A DNA stretch of 64,000 bases from Zelonia costaricensis (lineage: Eukaryota; Euglenozoa; Kinetoplastea; Trypanosomatida; Trypanosomatidae): positions 33,542 through 97,541 of the forward strand of contig JASAOO010003531.1 in the NCBI GenBank assembly GCA_030849075.1, written 5' to 3'. The notes beneath the pieces were generated by a model that was not told where the DNA came from, did no database searches, and saw only the letters and a list, made by a program, of their open reading frames with translations. Position 1 is the stretch's first letter, and each line of letters opens with the position of its first letter. Made by a program: the position numbers and the translations under genes. This document shows positions 51,946 to 61,334 of this stretch, piece after piece.

Positions 51946-52938
51946 TGACGATTGGCACAGTCTCTCGGCGGTCAGCAGACGACCGACTGCGAATACGACA
52001 GCAAGGACGAGTTTATGCTCCTTCTGTTCTGAAAAAAAAAAATGAGAAGCGAGGCGCTTTCTATGCGAGCGGACAGTGAAGGCTTGGTGCCGCTCTCAGC
52101 TCTATCTCAGACGTTCTTGTCGCTAGTGGGTAAGGGATGATGTCTATCGAATAATAGGGGAAGGAGGCTGTCTGTGTCTCGGCCAGCTTGACGCCTCCCT
52201 CAAAGTGGTAACTTATATTGGCGAAAGAAAAAAAGCACACGAACGCCGTCACAGTACGCGCCAGTTCTGGCAGCTGCAGGGAGCTCAACTGCTGCAGGGC
52301 TTATTGTTGGGGACGGTGCAAAGTGCGCTCCCTTAAGGCGGCTTGTGGGAGCTGTTCCTTCTTGCACGGTCGCGAGGATCACATTCGGTAGCTGGGCAAT
52401 CCCAAGGCGCACGTGCAAGGGAGCGGGACCGCAAGCGGGCAACGGTGTAGCAAAAGCGGGAGCACAGGGGACCTTGGAAAAAAAAAAAAGAAAAAAAGAG
52501 TTGCACTATCGCACGCTGCTGCTGCCGTGCGCTCAACTTCCCCTCCATAGAGAGAGCGAAGCGCATCCGTCGCTGCACGGGCATTGCGCCGCAGCCTTCA
52601 CCCCCAGGGACACCGAAGCAGGCACAGCTGGCACGCCATCATGGGCGGAAGGTTCCAACCCTTTCAACCCAAGCGTACCCGGATGTATGGGGGTGTGGAG
52701 AGGGGAGGAAAGGGGGAGCTGTTGGAAGCGAAAAGGGACACCGCGACAGTTTTTTCCTTCCGCTCTGTGAGCTTTGTTTGTGTTTTCTTTTGTTTTGCGA
52801 GCGCCTTTACGCTTTACACGGATGTTAACGAGCTGTGGAATGTACACGAGTACTGTCGCTTGTCAAGCTGCACGACGGCAGCAGTGCAGAGGCGTACCTG
52901 CAACGGCGGAGAAAAAGAAAACCAGCACGCAAGCCCGC
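51946..52938. other. Intergenic: TMEM65-like leader and 3' UTR of the 77-residue gene
   Basis: The part at 52070-52420 is lower in GC and less repetitive than other spacers. A near-continuous A-rich tract lies at plus 52477-52497. I recognise no RNA gene or protein here. Confidence 0.55.
52029..52042 (-). promoter_or_regulatory. Predicted trans-splice acceptor of the TMEM65-like gene
   Basis: Minus strand reads 11 T, C, AG; the A run is plus 52032-52042 and the AG is the complement of 52029-52030. It implies a leader of about 83 bases. Confidence 0.65.
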
Positions 52939-53172
52939 TTACGTGAGAGGGGGATCGTCAACGGCGAGAGGGTGCCCATAAACGGCGACGCCGCACTCGA
53001 TGCACGCCGTCAGCTGCTTCACGGCATCGTTGCTGCCGTCCACCTCGTACAGCTCCACTAGCTCGTCTGTGAAAACGTCGGAGAAGAACTTCATGTAGTC
53101 GTCCCGCACCCGCTGCACCGCCGGCACGGCGTCGTTTGTCGCGAGCCGCGCCTGTTTGACCGGCTGCGACAT
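52939..53172 (-). CDS. Small 77-residue protein, possibly Rsa3-like
   Basis: Short frame with coding-like third positions and a clean ATG (53172). The pattern RVRDDYMKFFSDVFTDELVE followed by KQLTACIECGVAVYG resembles the ribosome-assembly Rsa3 domain (Y-x-x-F-x-x-x-F-x-D-[DE]-L, then L-x-x-x-I-x-x-G). In yeast that protein helps early 60S maturation in the nucleolus. The match is weak and was made by eye. The protein is helical, mildly acidic and has no membrane segment. It lies between a TMEM65-like gene and the TRL1 gene in the same direction, with normal spacing. Confidence 0.6.
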   Translation of the reverse strand: MSQPVKQARLATNDAVPAVQRVRDDYMKFFSDVFTDELVELYEVDGSNDAVKQLTACIECGVAVYGHPLAVDDPPLT

Positions 53173-53870
53173 CAGCGTCCACTTGGAAGTGCAAGGCAGT
53201 TTGGTCCACCAAGGAAGAACCAGCTGTGCGGTTCAGCTTCGCAGATGGCTCGTTGCGAGTGAATTCTGAGTGCGTGCGCACCCATCGCGCCGCAGCAATG
53301 CGCCGACGAGGTAAGTGCAGCGGCATAAAAGAGTGGACAGGGAGGGGAGCGATGGGAGGGACAAGTGGGGGAGTGCAGGCGCTGGAGCGCAACGAGGAGA
53401 GAGAGGTGGGCAGAATCTCGTAGACGGCGTCTGGGGGGATCATCAAGTTGGTGGCCGACCGACCGCGGCACGGCTGGTGGGTGAGCGGCTCAAAATTGCC
53501 GTGTGCGTCGACGGCGCTTCACTCTTCTCGTAGCTGTTTCGTCTTGTAAGGCAGTGTGTGCGGAGTGTGCAGCCACTGCTGCCCCGTTCAGCGGGGCCAC
53601 TCCAAACTACAAGGCCGGAAGAAGCCGATCCCTGCGCTCCACCGTCCCTCGCAGCCGAGGGACGAGGGAGGGTGGAAGACGAGATTTCACGCAGGTCCGC
53701 TTATCCACACACCCGCCGTCGCAAAACCGCCACGAGGGGCACCACGAGCACGACGGCGAGAAAAAAGCACCCGGCCCGCTTGGCCGGGCGGGCAGGCTGG
53801 CAACCGAGCTACACGAAAGTTCGCCGGCGTTCCGCACGCCCGCAGTTCGACCTCCACTTCGCCATTCTCG
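53173..53870. other. Intergenic: leader of the 77-residue gene and TRL1 3' UTR
   Basis: Mixed composition with minus-sense CT-rich parts at 53330-53400. No gene supported. Confidence 0.55.
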
Positions 53871-56630
53871 TCAAGCGGTGGAAGAGGGGGAGAGCTCCAG
53901 CGTGCCGCGGAGCGTGAGCTCCGTGCCGAGGGCGTACTCGACAAAATTGTGGTACTTCCGCTGACTCCGATGCACTGCCCGCTGCGGGTCGTGCTGTTCC
54001 GCCGCGAGGGCGGCGTTTTCCGCCTCCCAAGACGCGAAGGAGGCAGCCATGTCGCCAGCGTATGCGGGGGTGACGCCTAGCGCGGTGCCGACGGTGATGT
54101 GCAGTGGTGGGGCCGCAGACCCTGTCGACGGCGCCTCTGCCGGTCCCTGCGTCGTTTGCCCTGTCGCAAGCCTCACGCCGAAGCACAGGGCCAGCCGGTC
54201 GAGGAGGAGGGACGTTACGTGCACGCGAACGTCCTCGCCTAGGCGCAACCCCGACGCCGCAAGGTACGTCGACAGGGCGTCCGCCGCATCGCACGTGCCC
54301 GCCGCGCCGGTGCCCCAGTGCAGGAGTGTGACGTGCGGGTGCAGCGGCTCCGCCTCTAAGCGCTCCCGCAGCGCCGCGTCCACCTGCGCCACCTCGGCGC
54401 CATCGTTGCCGCCCCCTCCCCGCAGGAGCCAGCCCCGCAACCACTTGCTGTGTCCCCTCACCATGCGTCCCGTTGCAGGCGAGTCGAAGCGCGAGTCGGC
54501 GCCGCGGAGGGCGGCTGTCACCCTGCGCAGGAGCGTACGCCCCACAGTCACCAGCGACGCGAGCGGTGGGGTCGCGTCGCCGAGCGCCGCGGTGAGGACC
54601 TGCGCGGCTGCGCGTCGCAGCTCTGCCACTGTGCAGTCGAGACGCAGTTGCAACGATGTTGCCTCCACAGGCTTGCCGGCAGCCGTCGTGCTCCAGGTCG
54701 CGTCCAGCAAGGCGTCGGTCGCCTCTTCCGTGACGCCGAGGAGGTCGTGCAGCAGGCAAGCATGGCGGTGCCGCACGAGTGCTCGGATTGCCGGGACAGT
54801 GAGGTGGTTGCACACCTCGGTGGGGTGCGACGCGACGGCTGCGTCCGTCAAATGGGCCAGCAGCCGAGCCGACGCCTCGTCAGCGGAGCACTGGCTTGTG
54901 TCGACGCACCACGCAGCCTCCGCGGTGGTCGGTGGCTGGAACTTCCGTCGCACGGCATAAAGCGCCTGCTGCGCTTCCGCGGCGCTGTGCAGCACCTCGT
55001 GATTGGCGCGGCCAGTCGCTCGCTGCGTGAGGAGGTCGGCGTCACCGCAGGTCACATGCACAATCTCATAACGACGCAGGTTTGGCGGGAAGCAGTTGCG
55101 CCACACCTGCCGGCTCTCGCGCGTCGCATTGCATGCGTCGAAAAGTAGCAGGCCGTCCTGCGCGACCTCCACACAAAACCGCCCCACCTCCCGCAGCTGC
55201 GCGCATAACGCCTGGTGCACCAAAGCGCGCAGCCGCCGTTGTTTGTGCTTGCTGCTCTGCTCTGTGATGCCATGCGCGGCGGCAACGGCGCAGCTCACCG
55301 TGTCGCGGCTGAGGTGCACCACAAACGAAAACGGAGACGTCCGTTCCCGTGTCGCAAGCGCACGCGCCAGCGCCGAGCACAGCGTGGACTTGCCAGCCCC
55401 TGGCAGGCCGCTAAGCACCACAACGGTGAGCGGACAGCCCGTCAGCGGAGACGCCACACGCGCCGTCAGCGTTTGCAGCTCGTCCACCGCCTGTCCAACC
55501 GTCCCTTGCCCGTCGCGATGTCGCACGCGCGACTGTGCACGCATGCTGGCCTCAAACTCCCCGTGAAGCGCAAAAACCCCGACTGCCTCAACGCGCTGCC
55601 TGAGGGTGCCTGCCTTGGGGGCCTGCAGACACCACCCGGCCAGCGCGTGGTGGTAGAGGCAGCTCGGCGGACGTGAGTCGCCGCAGACAAGCGAGCGAAA
55701 CGCGCGCAGGACGACGTACCTGACCGTCTTCAGCTTCAAGCGCAGCGGACGTCGCCATTCGAGAGGGGGCGCAGCTCCGGCCTTCGTCGCCGTGCCTGCA
55801 GCTTCGATGAGGAGGACGAAGCCTTCGGCAAGTCGCGGACACGCTGTGAAAGGCGTGTACACCGCGCCCCACTGCGAGGCTGCGTCGAAGACGCACTGCA
55901 GCGCCGTCTCGTCGAGCAGCGGCACCGCTGGGGCGCAGCACAGGCCCCACCGTGCCGCAAGCCGCGGCATCGAAGCGCAGCTGAGGCTCTCTTCGCAGAG
56001 CCACGCACGCCGCTCGATCGCGAGCAGGACCAGTTTCTCATCGAGCTCGTCTGCCTCCAGCACCGGGTGCTGGTTATCCTGCGCGCGCCGGATGCACTCG
56101 CACGAGGCGCACACGTCCCATGCGAACAGGTCGGCGGCTAGATGCACACGGTGCTCCTCGCTGAGTTGATCAAGCAGCTCGCGCGCCGCCTGCACGTGCG
56201 GGCCGGCAAGCACGTGCTTGCTCATCACCTCTACACGCTCGCCGTCGAGCGAGAAGAGCGTGACGATGAAGCCCGCCATCTTGCGTACCGCCGACACGCG
56301 GTACTGGGGCCCCCACAGATCGGGGTCGCGCCGCCAGTCGAGGCCGACATCCGCCACATCGAAGAACTTATTGACTCCACGGCACACGATGCTGCCATCG
56401 GCGTGGTCGACGAGAAGAGTGCGCGCACCGCACGGCAGACCCGTCACGTCCCCCTGCGACGCATCCTTCACGCTGACAGAAGCGACCTCGCGCCCATCGC
56501 AGAGCACCGCGCTGGCAAGGCTGGCGCGACCACGTGCAACGTACTCGCTCAGGACTGTCACGTCCACCTTTGTGGCAGACGGGGTCTCCTGCTCACGCTC
56601 AAACCAGCACGCCCGCTTCAACGCTTCCAT
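53871..56630 (-). CDS. TRL1: tRNA ligase TRL1 (ligase, 5'-kinase, cyclic phosphodiesterase)
   Basis: Three-domain enzyme of the fungal/plant type that heals and joins the halves of intron-containing tRNA (tRNA-Tyr in trypanosomatids). The 919 residues contain all three activities. The ligase has CRGVNKFFDV at about 83-92, motif I KMAG with the nucleophile at about K117, SKH at 137-139, motif IV-like LAEGFVLLIEA and motif V RLKLKTVRYV. The kinase P-loop GLPGAGKST lies at about 406-414 within VVLSGLPGAGKSTLCSALA. The phosphodiesterase has two H-x-T motifs, HVTLLHW near 765 and LHITVG near 842. The frame is open 181 codons upstream, but ATG 56630 (MEALKRACWF) directly follows a C9A11 tract, and the extension shows no homology. 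Key residues of each domain look intact. Confidence 0.9.
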   Translation of the reverse strand: MEALKRACWFEREQETPSATKVDVTVLSEYVARGRASLASAVLCDGREVASVSVKDASQGDVTGLPCGARTLLVDHADGSIVCRGVNKFFDVADVGLDWRRDPDLWGPQYRVSAVRKMAGFIVTLFSLDGERVEVMSKHVLAGPHVQAARELLDQLSEEHRVHLAADLFAWDVCASCECIRRAQDNQHPVLEADELDEKLVLLAIERRAWLCEESLSCASMPRLAARWGLCCAPAVPLLDETALQCVFDAASQWGAVYTPFTACPRLAEGFVLLIEAAGTATKAGAAPPLEWRRPLRLKLKTVRYVVLRAFRSLVCGDSRPPSCLYHHALAGWCLQAPKAGTLRQRVEAVGVFALHGEFEASMRAQSRVRHRDGQGTVGQAVDELQTLTARVASPLTGCPLTVVVLSGLPGAGKSTLCSALARALATRERTSPFSFVVHLSRDTVSCAVAAAHGITEQSSKHKQRRLRALVHQALCAQLREVGRFCVEVAQDGLLLFDACNATRESRQVWRNCFPPNLRRYEIVHVTCGDADLLTQRATGRANHEVLHSAAEAQQALYAVRRKFQPPTTAEAAWCVDTSQCSADEASARLLAHLTDAAVASHPTEVCNHLTVPAIRALVRHRHACLLHDLLGVTEEATDALLDATWSTTAAGKPVEATSLQLRLDCTVAELRRAAAQVLTAALGDATPPLASLVTVGRTLLRRVTAALRGADSRFDSPATGRMVRGHSKWLRGWLLRGGGGNDGAEVAQVDAALRERLEAEPLHPHVTLLHWGTGAAGTCDAADALSTYLAASGLRLGEDVRVHVTSLLLDRLALCFGVRLATGQTTQGPAEAPSTGSAAPPLHITVGTALGVTPAYAGDMAASFASWEAENAALAAEQHDPQRAVHRSQRKYHNFVEYALGTELTLRGTLELSPSSTA

Positions 56631-56650
56631 TTTTTTTTTTTGGGGGGGGG
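56631..56650 (-). promoter_or_regulatory. C9A11 tract touching the TRL1 start codon
   Basis: Minus strand reads GGAGA, 9 C, 11 A, then ATG. If splicing uses the GGAG just upstream, the native leader is only about 21 bases of C and A between the spliced leader and the start. Confidence 0.5.
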
Positions 56651-57306
56651 TCTCCGCACACGGCTGGCGTGCGCGCGAGCTCTGGTGACACGCGACGCGG
56701 TGCGCGGTCTGTAGCAGCGCGTCGCAGGGCAGGTGAGGTGACAGTACTCGGAGAGAAAACAAGACAGAATGTGTGTTCCGCGACGGCGCGATGTGAGTGG
56801 AGGCGTTGAGTAGGAGAGCGTAGGAGGACAAAACCATCGTCTGCGGTGGCCGAAAGTGCGGGTGCGAAGACGGCGGTTGGCGGAAGGAGGCGGCCGCCCT
56901 GTGCCCCGTGCGCGGTGCATATCCGCTTCCTTGTTGGCCTCGAAGAAGCACACCTGCGCCGAAGTCGGCGGCGGTGACGCTGTGGTGCGCAGAACAGGGG
57001 AGGGGACGAGAGCAAGAGAAAAGAAGACGCGCTTCAAGAAACTGTCGAGGTTCCTTTTCCACGCTTCTGGCGCGTGTGCTTGGACAGGTTGAGGCTCGTT
57101 GTCGCCGTTTTTCTTTCTTTCTATACGCGCGGATGCGGTGTGCGACATCAGCCGCTCTGCACAGGGCTGGCATCTATGAACAGGGCCCAGACACAGGAAA
57201 AGGGCGCGTCAGCGACCGTGCGCGTCCCGCTCTCCGCCACACACACGTCAGCCCACCTCGCACGGGGCAGCGCTTCGCCGCCATTCTACTCGAGGCGGTG
57301 TGCAGC
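56631..57306. other. Intergenic: TRL1 leader and ankyrin-protein 3' UTR
   Basis: Begins with the C9A11 tract. No acceptor lies between the tract and the ATG; the nearest upstream AG (minus ...GTGCGGAG) would leave the tract as almost the whole leader. No gene seen. Confidence 0.6.
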
Positions 57307-59592
57307 TCACGCGACGGGTGACCGCCCGCCTTCGTCGAGGTCGTACACCTGCACATTCATGAAGGATGACTCGGGCGGCTGCGATCTCTCTGGTGCACTC
57401 TCTGGGTCCGCTGCCGTCCCGTCATCTCCAGCCCCGGCTGCGGGGGCGCGGGCGGGGCGCGGGGCGCGGCTGCGCGGCTTGCACACCGCCTCGACCACCT
57501 GCATGGCCTCCGGGGAAAGGATCTCTTTCAGCCGCGGTGCCGTGCGGTCTCGCGCGCCGCTGGCGAGCAGAAACACAACGCTGTCCAGCTTTCCTGCTGC
57601 GGCAGCGAACTGCAGCGGTGTGCCACGCATGCCGAGGCCGAGCTCAAAGGTGGTGCCGGCTCGCTTGAGACCCCATTGCCGCCGTCGGTGGCTCACGAGG
57701 CCTGCACTCTCCAACGCTCCATCGACCTTGAGCTTCTGCAGCACGGCGGCTAGCTGCTGCGGAGAGCCGAAGTACGCAGCCGTCCAGATGTTTGCCTTTG
57801 CCACGTCCTCAGACTCCCCGGGCTTCACAATCACGTCGCCAGCGCCTGCGCCGGGGGTGATGAAGGGTATCGGGAATGACGCCCCGCCTCGCTGCGGCTC
57901 CGCTGCACGTCGTGCCTCAAGCTTCAGGTAGCGCCGCGCTACCTCCAGCTGGTCGGCGAGGAACTGCAGCCGCTGGTCCTCCGCCGCCTCGTAGAATGCC
58001 GCCGTGCGCCGCGCGTTTGGAGCGACCACGAGAGGAGGCCGAACGAGGTCGAGCGGTGCCCCGCTATACCGCGCACCGCCAAAGATGACGTACTCGGGTG
58101 GCAGCGTGGCTGGCAGGGCCGCGAGCACCTCCTCCTCCGACCACCGCAGCACCACCGGTGCAAAAACGACGTGCGGCGCCGCCCCGTCGGAAAGCGGGAA
58201 CTTCAGCGCCGGCGTGCAAAGGGCCGACCCCTTCAGCAACGCTGGAAACAGCCAGGCAGCGTAGTCGGGAAGGCGCACGTGCGCCTCTGCCTCCGCCGCA
58301 GGCAGCGGCACCACCTCGACCGCTGGCTCCTCCTCCGTCGCCCGCAGCACTGGCAGCACTGCGAAAAGCGGTGAGACGGCGAGCGGCGGCACCAGCCTGG
58401 GGACTGACATGGGCGTAGGCGCCAGCTGGGGGACAGACGTGGGCGTAGGCGCCGGCACTGGAACGGGCATGGGGGTGGGTACTGCCACGGGTTTGGGCAC
58501 CGACACCGGCGTAGGCGCGAGTGGAATCACCGGCGGGGCAGCAAAAACGCCACCGACGTATGGCGGTGCAGCCGCGGCGATTCCGGAGTCAGCGGGGAGT
58601 GCGAACGTGACGCTGCGCGGTGCTGTGGTGGCGGTGGTGGTGCGATTCAAGGGCACTGGCGCCGGGCCAGAAGACACCAAGATGGACGGAAACGGCGACG
58701 CCACCGGTTGCGGGCTTGCTATGGGGCTGGCGTGCGACGTGGAAGCGGGTGTTGGCACCGGCACCGGCAGCGGTGCACCAGGCTGTGTGAGCTGGGTGAT
58801 GGAGAGGCGCGGTTGCGTCGCCAACGACGGCGCCGGCAACGGCACGACTGGCACGGTGCTCCCGTGGACAGGCGAGGCGGCGCTGGAGAGGTTGGCGAGC
58901 GGCACAGGGCGCGGCGAGGCGACCGCAGCCGGCGCAGCCGCGAGGGCAGTGAGCGGCGGAGCGGCGCGGGACACCGACGGGGTGCTGGGCAGCGACGGAA
59001 CGCTCAGCAGGACAGCCGGTGCTCCCGGAGTGCGTGGCACCGGCTGCCGAACGGGCGGGCTGGCGAGGGCGGGGGCGGGGGCCGGGACGCGCACCGCAGC
59101 AGGAGAGGTCGGCGGCGGCGCGGCAAGCTGGAGGGGGACGGCGACAGGCCGCGCCTGCGTCGGGGTGTGCGCCGGGACGGGTGGAACCGTGACTGCGGGC
59201 GGCGGGTGAGAAGGGGTCCAGCCCGAGGCGCCGACTGCGCGGGGCGCACTTGGCTGCACAGAGCGCGGGACCGACGCTGCACCTGACCAAGGGCTGCTCG
59301 GTTGGATCGAGAAGGGCACCGGCAGGGGCACGGCGTGCGAGGTAGCGGAGTGCGCTGAGAAGGGCGGCGACGGGTGCTGCACAGGCCGCGGCACAGGGGC
59401 GGGCGTCGGCACCAAAAGTGACGCTGGAGCGGGAACGGACGCGGGGACGGGGCCGGAGGGCCGCGGTGGCACTGACAGCGAGACGGAGGGTGCCACTGGG
59501 AGCGCCACTGGCGCTTGAACAGCCAGCGGCGGCGGCACAGTGGCGGGAACGGGGAGCGGCACGGGTATACTGGCGCCGCCGCTTGGATACAT
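57307..59592 (-). CDS. Proline-rich ankyrin-repeat protein
   Basis: Unknown function, 761 residues. From about 10 to 410 it is a low-complexity Pro/Val/Ala/Ser region full of PVP, PVPxPVP and APVP units, probably an extended spacer. A folded middle region follows, with LPDYAAWLFPALLKGSALCT, RWSEEEVLAALPATLPPEYV and VIFGGARYSGAPLDLVRPPL. A short coiled segment (QRLQFLADQLEVARRYLKLE) precedes two ankyrin-like repeats: KANIWTAAYFGSPQQLAAVL, and RGTPLQFAAAAGKLDSVVFL ending in LLASGA. The tail is Pro/Ala/Arg-rich. Ankyrin repeats bind proteins; no enzyme domain is seen. The frame begins 23 codons earlier at GTG; ATG 59592 (MYPSGGAS) is the first true start. Confidence 0.8.
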   Translation of the reverse strand: MYPSGGASIPVPLPVPATVPPPLAVQAPVALPVAPSVSLSVPPRPSGPVPASVPAPASLLVPTPAPVPRPVQHPSPPFSAHSATSHAVPLPVPFSIQPSSPWSGAASVPRSVQPSAPRAVGASGWTPSHPPPAVTVPPVPAHTPTQARPVAVPLQLAAPPPTSPAAVRVPAPAPALASPPVRQPVPRTPGAPAVLLSVPSLPSTPSVSRAAPPLTALAAAPAAVASPRPVPLANLSSAASPVHGSTVPVVPLPAPSLATQPRLSITQLTQPGAPLPVPVPTPASTSHASPIASPQPVASPFPSILVSSGPAPVPLNRTTTATTAPRSVTFALPADSGIAAAAPPYVGGVFAAPPVIPLAPTPVSVPKPVAVPTPMPVPVPAPTPTSVPQLAPTPMSVPRLVPPLAVSPLFAVLPVLRATEEEPAVEVVPLPAAEAEAHVRLPDYAAWLFPALLKGSALCTPALKFPLSDGAAPHVVFAPVVLRWSEEEVLAALPATLPPEYVIFGGARYSGAPLDLVRPPLVVAPNARRTAAFYEAAEDQRLQFLADQLEVARRYLKLEARRAAEPQRGGASFPIPFITPGAGAGDVIVKPGESEDVAKANIWTAAYFGSPQQLAAVLQKLKVDGALESAGLVSHRRRQWGLKRAGTTFELGLGMRGTPLQFAAAAGKLDSVVFLLASGARDRTAPRLKEILSPEAMQVVEAVCKPRSRAPRPARAPAAGAGDDGTAADPESAPERSQPPESSFMNVQVYDLDEGGRSPVA

Positions 59593-60220
59593 GGCCGGGG
59601 CGGCGTTAGCGTCGTCCGGTCCCGCACGCGGTAGGTGGCCAGCTGTTCCGGCCCCCACCACAACTCACGCACACGCGCACACGCACGCACGCACCTCGCG
59701 AGCTGGGCCTAGAAACTGGGTAAAGAGCGGACGCCGGTTGCGGGCAAGTCGGAGCTGAAGTTGGGGAGAAGAGAAGCGTGTGCAGCGCGCCGGGCCTGCT
59801 TTCGCTGCAGGCGTGTGACAAACGCCAACGCTGCGCCGCAAGCGCGGGAGGAGAGAGGCGGGGGGAGAGGAGGGGGGGGGGGCGAACGAGCGAGGGTCTG
59901 GGGACGAAGAGTTCCATGAGGTGAAAGGGAGGCGGGGGCGAGTGGCCGCAAAGCAGGACAAACACACAAAAGCGGTGCCGGACCACGCCACGGCGGAGGC
60001 GCAGCGCCCTCAACCGTGGAACCGCGACGACGGCCGAGAAAACAAAAGAGCCAGCGGGGCACGCCGCGCCGGCGTGCCTCAGTGAAATTCACCTGTATTA
60101 GATCAAGTTTCTTTTCAGTAGATCGAAGGGGGGCCGCCGATGTGCGGGCGCCTACTGGAGCGTCCTGGTGAGCGGTAACCGGCGCGCGCCCGCGCCTGCC
60201 CAGGAACTCGGCGCGGTCGA
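59593..60220. other. Intergenic: ankyrin-protein leader and EVE-protein 3' UTR
   Basis: Plus G11 at 59872-59882 marks a C-rich tract in minus sense, a likely part of the leader's acceptor region. A less GC-rich patch lies at 60078-60125. No gene. Confidence 0.6.
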
Positions 60221-60718
60221 CTACGCCTCTTTCGCTCGCTCTTCCCCCATACGCAGAATAAAAGCGTACTCGTTGGCCGCCACCGGCTGCACGCTGAGCC
60301 GCGCCTGGCTGAAGAGGGCCATGTCCTTCAGCTCTTTCCGCGCCTTCATGTCGTGCAGACTGACCACAGAGTCCCACTTGGCCACAAACTTCACATCGAC
60401 CATCTGCCACGGGTTCTTCTCCTTCGTCGCCTTGGCATCGTAGTACTCCGACGTCTTATCCAGCGCCGTGTAGTCGGCGTACGCGAGGCGGGCCACCTCA
60501 GCGAGGCCAGCGACACCGGGCACCTTGGTGTTGCTGTGGTAAAAAAGAACTTTGTCGCCCACCTTCATCGCCCGCATGTTGTTGCGCGCCGCGTAGTTGC
60601 GCACCCCATCCCACGGCGACGTCCTCTGCTGGGCTAGGTGGTCGATCGAGAACTTGTCCGGCTCCGACTTCATCAGCCAGTAGTGGATGTCCTCAGCACG
60701 GGCCCGCTTGCGGCTCAT
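60221..60718 (-). CDS. EVE-domain protein (THYN1/thymocyte nuclear protein 1-like)
   Basis: Small PUA-fold protein expected to bind modified nucleotides in DNA or RNA. The 165 residues form one EVE domain: HYWLMKSEPDKFSIDHLAQQ at about 12-31, SPWDGVRNYAARNNMRAMKV (the W-D-G-V-R-N-x-x-A-R-N core), VGDKVLFYHSNTKVPGVAGL, then YYDAKATKEKNPWQMVDVKF. These match the THYN1/bacterial EVE signature nearly end to end. In animals THYN1 is nuclear and has been linked to 5-hydroxymethylcytosine binding. Kinetoplastids carry base J and hydroxymethyluracil, so such a reader is of interest, but nothing here shows its ligand. ATG 60718 and stop TAG at 60221 give the family length. Confidence 0.93.
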   Translation of the reverse strand: MSRKRARAEDIHYWLMKSEPDKFSIDHLAQQRTSPWDGVRNYAARNNMRAMKVGDKVLFYHSNTKVPGVAGLAEVARLAYADYTALDKTSEYYDAKATKEKNPWQMVDVKFVAKWDSVVSLHDMKARKELKDMALFSQARLSVQPVAANEYAFILRMGEERAKEA

Positions 60719-61334
60719 GCTTTGCTCTCGTCTTCGCCCGTTTTTTTTTCTCGTGTAGGAGAAGGCTCAGGAAGATAGAGGAATGGATCATCAGCGCACG
60801 TGGTCAAAGGGGACCCATGGGATCGGAAGCGGACAGAAACCCCACACAAGCGCGCGGCCAGTGAAGGCGTGCGAGAGCACACGGCAGGCGTGCAGAAAGG
60901 GGGCAGGAGGTCATATCCAAGGACATGGCACTGAAGGAGAAACACAGCGTCTTGGAGGGCAACGAGGCCACTTCTCGGAAGAAGGAGCAGCCCCCCCCCT
61001 CCCCCCGCAGTGGATCTGCGCCAGCAACGCCGCTTGCCCAAGAGGGCCGTTGAGCGGGGGCGGTCTGTATCTCTCAGAGCGCCACGAAGTGGAAAAGCTG
61101 AGCGGCCGTTTCGTGCCTCTGCGTGGTCGACGCGAACAGAGGAAAGGGACGCTTCGCCATACCGAGTCTGTTTTGTTCTTCTCGAGGAGCGGTAAGCAGA
61201 AGAGCAGGCGGGACGGTGCGGGCCTGCAAGCCGTTGCAACGAACACAAAAAGACGATTCTCACAGGCAGGCTGGCGCACGCTCGCAGCGAGCCGTGCCGC
61301 AGCGAGAACGTCAACACGGTGGAAGCGGGTGTGC
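60719..61334. other. Intergenic: EVE-protein leader and BDF1 3' UTR
   Basis: The minus sense has CCTTCTCCTACACGAG and a following A9 just upstream of the EVE start, a plausible acceptor region. No gene. Confidence 0.6.

Noticed and set aside
56631..57173. In-frame 181-codon extension of TRL1
   Set aside because: It crosses homopolymer tracts and shows no homology; the ligase domain begins shortly after ATG 56630.
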